Part shown: piece after piece, positions 55,522 through 64,000 of the stretch
How positions within the stretch are numbered: position 1 is the stretch's first letter
How the letters are laid out: each line of letters begins with the position of its first letter
The notes under the pieces: generated by a model
Told to the model about the DNA's origin: nothing
Databases searched by the model: none
What the model saw: only the letters and a program-made list of their open reading frames with translations
Origin: Hyparrhenia diplandra
Taxonomy: Eukaryota; Streptophyta; Magnoliopsida; Poales; Poaceae
Length of the DNA: 64,000 nucleotides
NCBI GenBank assembly: GCA_015847255.1
Contig: JADLZK010000246.1
Coordinates: 1 to 64,000, forward strand
Reading direction: 5' to 3'
Made by a program: the position numbers and the translations under genes

Positions 55522-58500
55522 CCAGTTTTGCCACTAGAAAGAGTGCCATCATAACCAGTAGTCTTGTCAGAAAGCTCTTGCTCAAGTACAGCCAAATCAG
55601 CTGCAATACTTTCACGCAACCTCTGAATATCATAATATTCAGTGTGTGCCCCAAATAGATTTTGTCGTGCTGAGTCAAGAATGATAGCAGCCTCTTTTGC
55701 AATACCCTTGTAACAAAAAGCTTGTTAGCGCAAAAGGATCAACACAAATTAAGGAAGGATCAGTTTATTCAGGTTGGAAAAGGTACATACCATCATGGCA
55801 CCTGATGCTGCTGCATATTCAGAGTCTTTGTATAGCATTAGATTTAAGGCAGAGCGACGGATCTTATTGCCTACGGTGATCACACTGGCGCCATAACCAC
55901 GATCCAACAACATGAACATCAACTCAGCCTCATTCTTAATAGACTTGGAACCATCATTTGCAATGGCAGCAAAAAATTAGTTAACCTTAAACAATTACTA
56001 CCAGAATTAGAGAGGCCAAAGTTTTGTAAAGTTTGTAAAAGACGTACCAGCAAGGCTGCAGCTGCAGTAGGGTATTCACCCTCTGATTCTGATTCTAACA
56101 CAGTCATTGCATGTTCCTTGATCTTAATGCTCAACCGATTGTCTTCCATACTGAAAACGCTAACGCAGGCAAACACAAGCTCTCTCTCTTTGCTGATACA
56201 CTATATATAAAAAAGGGTGTTTTCGCAACAGAGGAAGCAATTAGTCAGCAACTGGAAAAGTTTTGTTTGCGAATTAAGCAAGGAGAGCTTACCAGGTTGG
56301 CTGCAGCATGCAGTGTTTCTTTGCTAGTTGCTGCTTTGTCGGCATTGTGCTGATAATACTCCTCAAGGTATGTCTTGTATTGATCCCAATCAATGGAACC
56401 GTGAATTCTGGGCAGCAACCTTTCCCAACCCCATGCTCTTGTAAGAAGATCTTGACATGGCAGCAACAAAGGAGAAATAATTAGATCCAGAACCAAAGGA
56501 AGAAAATAATGCACAAAACAGAGAACAGGCAAGTTGCCAAACAAGGACAAAGCAGCAACAAACCATTGACGACAAGAACAGCAACCCGGCCGTAAAACAA
56601 CCCATTACCGGGGACGTCGCAAATCTCCCGCCCTTGATTTTCGCAAAAAGCTCACGAACCTCATGTCTAAGCAACAGTCACCGCAGCTGCCAGGGAACCC
56701 TAACCTCAGAAACCAAACCATCGGCAAGGGAGAATTCAGCACCTAGTCAAAATATATAGGACTAAATATATGCAGCACGCGGCGGATCCGGCTTCCCATC
56801 CCCCTCCAGCGCCGACGAGACACCGGAGGGGTGGGGAATGCGGCGGAATCGGCAAACAGAGCAGAGTTCGGCTTTCAGCTGCGCTCTGTACTGTTAGGCA
56901 ACTAGATCTACCAAACCCAGCCCCAATGCCCAAGAATAAAACATCAAACAAAAGGAAATCCCTTAGGTAAATAGATACCCAACCGAAGAAAACAGAAGCG
57001 TACCTCTGTACTGGATTATCGATACTGGCGGTACCATTAACAAAGCCTCAGAATCCTCCGACTCCGCCACCTCAGCCCACTCCTCAAGAGAAGATCTTAT
57101 GAAGTCGACCATTCCTAGCTTCGCCGAGGAAGGGGAGGATCCAAAAGCTGTTAAAGTATGAGAAGAAGATGACTTATATAAATAATAAGACGAGACATGC
57201 AGACACAATGAACCGGTAACACTTGTGTTTTGCAAATAAATAGGACGCCCATGTGACTAAGACAACATGTGGTGGATGGCCACGACAAACTAGCAGACAG
57301 GGGAAAAGAAGTCTTAAACGACAAGCTCAAAGAAATCCTACACACCCATGCAGATATGTTGGATTTCTCTGCACCTAAAACATAGGAAACGATATCGTCT
57401 GCCCGGACTCCATGGATTCACCCCGCCGATGGGCCCCACCCGGCATTCACCGCGTGCTCCCTCCTGCGTCCGCCCCCGTCCACTACCCCTGACCTGTAGG
57501 CATCGCTCGCGCGCGCCTCCCTTCCCTAGGCCTCGACGCGCTGCCGCTCGGAGCGCCGACATCGACGCCGCCGTCATCGCTCGCGTGCCTCATTCCCCTA
57601 GGCTAGGTACCATTAACAAAGCCTCAGAATCCTCCGACTCCGCCACCTCAGCCCACTCCTCAAGAGAAGATCTTATGAAGTCGACCATTCCTAGCTTCGC
57701 CGAGGAAGGGGAGGATCCAAAAGCTGTTAAAGTATGAGAAGAAGATGACTTATATAAATAGAAATAATAAGACGAGACATGCAGACACAATGAACCGGTA
57801 ACACTTCTGTTTTGCAAATAAATAGGACGCCCATGTGACTAAGACCACATGTGGTGGATGGCCACGACAAACTAGCAGACAGGGGAAAAGAAGTCTTAAA
57901 CGACAAGCTCAAAGAAATCCTACACACCCATGCAGATATGTTGGATTTTTAGGCAAACAGATGGTTTACCAAGTACCAACATATTCATCCTAGCAGACTA
58001 GACAACAAATGCAATGTGTGTATATGTCCACAAAGACAAGGAATTCCAACTGCTGACCCGTCGTATCAAGGGAACAGAATTCCATGAGATTCGAGACAGC
58101 CGATACACATGGATCTCAGCTTCTGGAGTATGACATTATTACTGACATATTAGTAATAGTACTAACCAAGTTCAGACCTACAGTTCAGAAGTTGCAAAGC
58201 AAGGCACTCCAACTATTGTGCATCGTTATCACAAAAGTATCTCGCCAGCAGCTCCAAGGAAAACAGAGAAAGTAACCATGCTTTGAACTGACGCAAGAGC
58301 CACGCAGACGGGAGAGCTCACACAGGAGTACCATCTTACTATATGCCCAGGTGAGTTTAGCGCCCCTCTTGAACCGAGGAACACGGGGAAAGGCAGCCAA
58401 ACCCTTTGCGTCTTTTCCCATTTCAATATATCGCAAAATGCAGAACCCAACTCCAGTTTTGATTTTGTAACAACCCAAAAACGCAGGGGACGCCAATGAA

Positions 58501-58961
58501 GAGATTAACGGCAGCAAGCCCGTAATGAAGTCTGAACTGAACGTGGACAAAGAGGGAAAGATCAGCCATTACCTGCAATCTCCTTGTCCTCCACAGAACC
58601 GTGAGCTTCTCCATTGGCCTCCCCAATGCCAATCTCATATCGCTGTCGTCCTCCTTCCCCACCTGCAGCGGAACGAACGAGCAGGAACGGCCATCAGAAC
58701 CACCGAACGGAAAAAGTAACGCATCTAATCTACATAAAACAAATCGAGAAAACCCCCGGATGTACCGAGCACGGTCCGCCCGGCCGCATTGTGGTCGCCG
58801 GCGTCCTCCTCCCTCTCGCCCGCAGCCGGCGGCAGCGCCTTGCCGCAGTGCTTGCTGTGGGAGCGGCGGAGCTTGGCGCTGGGGCGCGGGTTGCTGTACT
58901 GGTACCCCCCGCTGAGCGGCGCCGCCTGCTTCCCAACTTGCCGCTTCTCGTCGGTCTCCAT
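55522..58961 (-). CDS. Multi-exon plant gene of unknown function
   Basis: I do not recognise this protein. Minus-strand exons supported by splice sites and frame: 58766-58961 (METDEKRQVGKQ, basic), 58573-58662 (RYEIGIGEANGEAHG), 57004-57147 (KLGMVDFIRSSLEEWAEVAE), about 56293-56437 (SIDWDQYKTYLEEYYQHNAD), 56048-56152 (MEDNRLSIKIKEHAMTV), 55791-55943 (IKNEAELMFMLLDRGYGASV) and 55522-55706 (IAKEAAIILDSARQNLFGAH). Exons 1 to 3 and 55,943 to 55,522 join in one frame. A possible small exon at 56,609-56,666 (EVRELFAKIKGGRFATSP), and the joins around exons 4-6, do not all agree in phase, so an exon boundary is wrong or a frameshift exists. The protein looks soluble and helical. The end beyond 55,522 is unclear because the downstream DNA is duplicated. 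Confidence 0.6.
57030..57948 (-). repeat. Recent tandem duplication of one exon with GC-rich spacer
   Basis: 57,030-57,366 and 57,606-57,948 are identical apart from two substitutions and a 6-bp insertion. Each copy holds the FIRSSLEEWAEVAE exon with its acceptor and part of the upstream intron. Only the left copy keeps the exon end and its donor (57,004). The right copy runs into a stop soon after MVP. The 239-bp spacer (57,367-57,605) is GC-rich and unlike the surrounding DNA. Confidence 0.92.
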
Positions 58962-60519
58962 GGCCCAATGGATGGCAGGGCAGCCGCGCCAGAGATGATG
59001 GAACGGCGATCGGCTTTGGCTGAGGCTACCGCTGCTCGGTTTTGAACGGGGGTTTGGGTATGGGGGTTTTGGGAAGTCCCTTCGGAAAACTGATGCGGCG
59101 GCGTGTCAAGCTTCCTAGGGGAACCCTAGAAGGAAAGGTACTCCGCCCAAAGCTTACGGCCTGGCCCAGCACACCTGTGGCCCAGTACAGATTTCAAACA
59201 AAATGATGTGTTTAGATGAGCTTTTGATTGCCTCAAAAAAAAAAAGATGGCATGTCTGGTCGGAATTCAGCTAGGCCGGAATCACATAGCCCCAACCGGT
59301 TGGCCCGCCAACCATTATCTGGCACGTCCAAACTGCTCCAAGATCCGTGCCCGCTTCCCACCCTTCCCATTCCCTGCTCATTTCCCCATTGTTTCCCGCA
59401 CTCTCGTTCCACCCTCCCATTCCCACCTTTTCTTGTTGACGTACCATGCGCAGTCACTCTCTCTGCTCTTCTTCAGTTTGCCTGTACTATACGCACTGTC
59501 ATTGTGATTCTCACTCTCCCAAGCTCTTTCTTGCTCTCTCCATCTCGCTTTGCTTTTCCCTTTTGGCCATTTATCCATTTTTCTTAATTTATATTGTATG
59601 CTGCATTTATTATTAACACGTCTCTCTGGGTAAACAAACTCCCACCGTATCAACACCCTTTTCTCAACTTCTAACTATAACTTTTTATTTCACATAAAAT
59701 TATTTAGTAATTGGTTTTAAATATAATACGAAAATGTGCTTCTTGATGAAACTAGTATTTTTATATAAATTAATTGAATATGGCATATTTTTAACATTGT
59801 TCTAGAGTTGTATCCTTTTGGACAAAGGTAGTACTTACATTTGTACACCAAGCATGTAGAATAAAACCTGCTTGTTTTTAAATTTAATTAAACCACACAA
59901 GCAGACTCATGCACCTTTAATCACAAATTAATAAAATTTTAATTCTTCTTCTCTATGTTTAATTTGTAACTCCAAACATGGAGGAAGAATATATAATATA
60001 TAACATTTATGTATGTATATCTTCTCAACTATAGTACATTTAAAAAGTGAGAATCACAATAACAAGGTCATCGTAGATATGTTACTGTCCCACTTCTCTA
60101 AAAAATACAAAATAAAAAAAACATCTACAATGGTTTCTTTTTTACAATCTTATCGGATTGGAGTGAGTACAACGCAGACGCTTAACACGCAAAGCAAATT
60201 ATCGCTTATTTAGAACGTATTTATTTAAACTAAAATAGACAAATCAAGGGAGTGTTGGACGAAATCAGATGTACTTGCATCGATGCAGCGGGGTAAAGAT
60301 AAGATCGTTCATGAGATAATACAAAATCTGATAGTAATATTGAATAGAAGATAAAAAAAAAAGAAAATCCTAGCTAATTCAGTTCTGAGTCTGACTCCAG
60401 TCTCCAGATTTACATGCCGTCAACAACATGCTATGTGCCCTAAACTCTATGAAGTTGCACACATCAGATCTGCATTCAAATGGACAGGACTGAATTCTAG
60501 TAACGGTACCAATCTGTGC
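58962..60519. other. Promoter side of the unknown gene and AT-rich intergenic DNA
   Basis: 58,962-59,160 is probably promoter/5' UTR of the minus-strand gene. 59,340-59,590 is strongly pyrimidine-rich. 59,600-60,500 is AT-rich with no recognised feature. Confidence 0.45.
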
Positions 60520-60921
60520 ATAGCTACAGCATATTTGTGTTTTCCTCTTTAATTTTTGCTAGTTTTGCATTTTGGGTCAAGACGTCTCTCGTGGGCAGCA
60601 TTTTTCACCTGCAGAGATATGACGATCTTAGTTATAGGTAAGCACAATATGGAACAATTACACACAAGTGCAGTTTTGACTAGTCTCAGGCAAACTTAAC
60701 TTGTGGCAACTGGCAAGTTGTAACGGATAGTGGCAGTATCTGACCTCTTTGATTAGAAAGCTGATAACTGCTTCATCATCCACAAATTCCTTAAGGGAGA
60801 TCTTGAGAAATTCCATATCCAGATGAATCTGCTGAAATCCACTTCTGTTGAAAGTCTGAAGACGGACAAATTCTAGCAAGCTTTTCAGGCAGAGCTTGAT
60901 GACAGTAGAAATAACAGATTC
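60520..60921 (-). pseudogene. VPS51 3'-end pseudogene (last two exons)
   Basis: Exon 60745-60921 on the minus strand has a perfect acceptor (AAATTTCAG) and donor (GTCAGA). It encodes LKSLLEFVRLQTFNRSGFQQ and MEFLKISLKEFVDDEAVISF, which I recognise as the C-terminal part of plant VPS51 (UNHINGED), the GARP/EARP tethering-complex subunit for endosome-to-Golgi transport. The next exon starts at 60,608 after CTCTGCAG with VKNAAHERRLDP and then, in another frame, NAKLAKIKEENT. The segment normally between those blocks is missing, so an internal deletion shifted the frame. No upstream exons are found within the next 3 kb. It is a fragment of a duplicated gene. Confidence 0.75.
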
Positions 60922-63900
60922 CTGAAATTTACCCAGAATACAAGGAATTACAGTCAAAAGCCGCCAAGTGACGTTCCTGTAGATGGAAGAAAAATATACT
61001 AGAACAATAGCATATCTGTCCTAGTAGCATCACAAAATTCAATTGGTAAGTGTAACAAAACCTTTCAAATTATAGGGCCCACATGTGCTAATTATCGGTA
61101 CGATGACCTTTAATAGCCACATATGTGCACCTGTAACCTGAAAAATACTATTAACTATTCCAACCGGGATCCGTTACGAGGTCATTGCAGTATTACAACA
61201 GTTTTCATACATAATCGAGTAAAACAAATGAAAAGACTTATATTACAATAATTTTACAACCATTTATCCAAAACCAGTTTTACAATATATAAGTAGGAGT
61301 AACAGAAAGTTTATTACATATCTCTCACTAACAGACCCAGCCCACGGGTCTCACTTCTCACTCATCGTCACTATCCTCCTGATGGATCATCATGCAGCAT
61401 GGTCCTGTGCAGACATGACTACCTGGTCCTGCAACATGGGTTAACAAAACCCCGAGTACGGAGTACTCAACAAGTCTTACCCGACTAAAGAAAATAGGTG
61501 AAGACTCGGGAATCTTTGGTCTAATAGGATTCAAGATAAGACTTTTAGCAAGAAATCAAGGACTCTTTTTGCAGAAAAGCTTACTAGGAGTGAGTCCTTA
61601 CTTTCAATATTTTAATCCCAATTAAGTTTCTCACCTACTCTAGGTGATCTTACACTAGAGCACACACTTCTTGGATATTCCATCACTTAATCCATCTCTT
61701 CATAGTTCCATACTTAAACTACGATGTAAGGGGGAAACCGAGTCTCCATGTCCGAGAAGCACGGCGATTTCGAAATCGATTAACCCAGCTGGGGAGTTCT
61801 TTCCACACGACATATGTAGCACCTAAGCTTGCATATATCAACCCTTTCTTGGATACTCAAAACGGAACCGCCCCACGCCACCCGAGAGCACAAGACACCT
61901 CACACCTTGGGAATCTAACCCACGGCATCCAGAATTTAACCCACGAGTGTACACGCTACTCCCGCCATCTCTCCACTCCCAGTGCGTGGTTGTACGTTTC
62001 CGATTTGACACCCCCGAGATCGGGCTTACCGGAGTATGTGGTCAAGACTAGTTTCGACCGGCCCCGGGCGACGCCGCACGAGACGTGCCATTGGCCAAAG
62101 ACCTCAGCGCTAAGTGTGCGTTCCAAAGTCTCATCCACATTGCTTACAACGAACGGTCCTTAATCGACAAGCCGGAAATACTACACCGAGACTCCATTCT
62201 CGATTGCAAATTACCCGACCGGTCTCAAATTTCAATACCATATCCCAAAGATGGTTTCATCATATAACATCCTTGTTCATCAAATGCCCATTCGGGCTAT
62301 CATAAGAGACTTGTCACATTTTGACTCAAAAGTCTAACTAATTTAGCATGGCTAAGCATTTCTAAGCATTTTACCAAAACGGGCTATCAAGGTAGATATC
62401 GAAATAATCAAGGATTGGTAATGCATCAATTAGGTTATCACACAACTCCTATCACCTAATGCAAAGTGTATAAAGCAAATGTGATATAAAGCTTTGTAAA
62501 AACACAAGGAATGTTTAAATGAAGGGGCTTGCCTTGGTTGACGAAATAACCCGACTCGACGATGGATCACAATAATCGAACTCGGATCAACAAGAAAACC
62601 CTCTTCGGAAGCTTGATCAACGATCTCTCGACGCCTTCGTTCACTATCTTTAAAGAATAACATATGCTTTACATGATGCCGTGTATATAAACATGATGCG
62701 CTAGAGTGCATGAAACGATAAACACTTGAGTACAACTTTCCTTCACGATAAAGTTGCAATCCGACAAAACCAACTTGTTGAACTACTCTACGAGATATCA
62801 TCACCATTGCCTAAGGAGTTCTCAAGGACCACTTGATAAAGGCATGGTTTAGGGTTCACAAAACAATCCAAGATTCACCCAAAACCCTAGGTTATAAGTC
62901 ATAAAACAAATTATTCAACACATGAAATAATAGAGCATGAATTAATAATTATTTTAACTTTCTTTAAACAAGCTCAAAATTTTTGTACAGGTAGATCATG
63001 TCATGAAACAAATTGTCAAAATAATTTTCATGATTTTTGGATAAATAGAATAATTATTAAAAATCAAGGAAGATGCATTTTTCAATTAAAATTTGTATTT
63101 TTAAATCATGCCCAAACTATTTAAAATTCAAGTTTCATAATTTTCCTAGATAGAACATATGATGGGAAGGCTACACAAAAATTTTTCTAATTTTTGAGCT
63201 AGCATTTGAATTTATATGAAATTTAGAAAATCGACACTATTCAAATAAATGAAATTGAATAAAACATTTCATAAATGAAAAAGGGTTTCGGGTTGAATCG
63301 CCCAAGATTGTGCACGGCCCAAGATCGTTTCACGCCCACTACCGTATGACGGACCGGTGCGGTTTGAAATAGTGATGGGCCGGCCGGTGAATGATGTTGG
63401 GCGGCCGTTGAACGCATGTGCCCGGCTCGTTATCGTTGGTTTTGGCCCGGCTGAGTCCACGCCGCCGGGCGCCGACGCTACGGTGGTGCTCACCGCGTCT
63501 TGGCGGCCTTGGCCGCGTTCCGGCGTCGGAAGTGGACCAAAAAGAAAACGGAGAGAAGGAGGGCGGCCCGGGAGCTCATCGCGATGCTAGAACGGGGCTT
63601 GGTTACGGCGGAGCTAGGCCTGGGAGGTGGGTCGACGGCGATGGCGCGGCGCGGCAAGAGCCGACAAGAATCGGCGTCCGGCGAAATGGGGTCACGGCTG
63701 GGAAAAAGGACGAGCCAATCACGACTACATCATCTAGAGGGAGGGAAAACGCGAGGAAGTGCAAGCAAAAGCTCACCGGAGCGAAGCCGCCGACGGCGAG
63801 GTCGGCGTGGCGGCGATCCGACCGGGCGCGAAGAAGATGGGGTAGCGGATGATTCCGATGGCGAAGGATCGCGGAGCGGGCTCAATCGGCTCAAGGATGT

Positions 63901-64000
63901 TGTGAGGTCGCCGGGCTAGCTAGTTTGGTGAGAGATGGCTCGACAAATGACAAACGACGGCGGCGGATGGCGGCGGTTCCGCGGCGGCGCTTCCGAAAAG
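60922..64000. other. LTR-like repetitive DNA up to the window edge
   Basis: No host gene recognised. 61,300-62,300 has the look of grass LTR-retrotransposon U5/leader sequence ('cgagtacggagtactcaacaagtcttacccg' type words). 62,800-63,270 is AT-rich. 63,280-64,000 is GC-rich and could be the other end of the same element, running on the minus strand. LTR boundaries, primer site and coding domains were not found inside the window. Confidence 0.4.

Noticed and set aside
60013..60213. 66-codon plus-strand frame
   Set aside because: AT-rich and low complexity, with no neighbouring exon or motif.
1..64000. tRNA, rRNA or other structured RNA genes
   Set aside because: No cloverleaf-like or rRNA-like sequence was recognised by eye. 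A covariance-model scan was not possible.

Overview
The window is nuclear DNA from a grass (Poaceae). Genes are split by short GT-AG introns. GC-rich coding islands sit in AT-rich DNA full of grass-type transposable elements: Tat-like Ty3/gypsy, solo LTRs starting TGTTGACACC, L1-type LINEs, and Tourist-, Stowaway- and CACTA-like DNA elements. Nothing bacterial or organellar was seen. The species cannot be fixed from this sequence.

Layout. 1-9 kb: a decayed spliced gene with a coiled-coil end, a 3.0-kb non-autonomous LINE-like retroposon with a perfect 16-bp target duplication, a Tourist-like MITE, an orphan promoter/first exon and a CACTA-like repeat block. 9.2-11.4 kb: 5'-truncated LINE with a broken reverse transcriptase. 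11.4-20 kb: two solo LTRs, a CYP728-like P450 remnant, GC-rich islands and nested MITEs. 20-27.4 kb: repeats, a frameshifted class III chitinase / xylanase-inhibitor-like pseudogene, and a minus-strand gene for degenerate tandem ubiquitin-like domains. 27,421-42,127: one 14.7-kb gypsy element on the minus strand (TSD TATAT, paired LTRs, PBS, polypurine tract, decayed gag-pol) that carries a separate intron-containing gene on the opposite strand with its own TATA box.

42-64 kb is the gene-bearing part. A 15-exon gene for the ER chaperone GRP94/endoplasmin (44,521-49,424, +) has a perfect ER-stress element upstream and one missing base in exon 3. A two-exon thaumatin-like (PR-5) gene lies at 51,336-52,353 (-). 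A multi-exon gene I do not recognise lies at 55,522-58,961 (-), with a near-identical duplication of one exon and older duplications of its 3' side. The last two exons of a VPS51 pseudogene lie at about 60,520-60,921 (-). The rest, to 64,000, is LTR-like repeat sequence.

There is no operon-like co-operation. The only clear functional link between regulation and product is the ERSE with GRP94. The best candidates for something unusual are the antisense spliced gene in the gypsy element, the exon duplication, the tandem ubiquitin-like protein without diglycine ends, and a set of ultra-short poly(A) insertions with target duplications.
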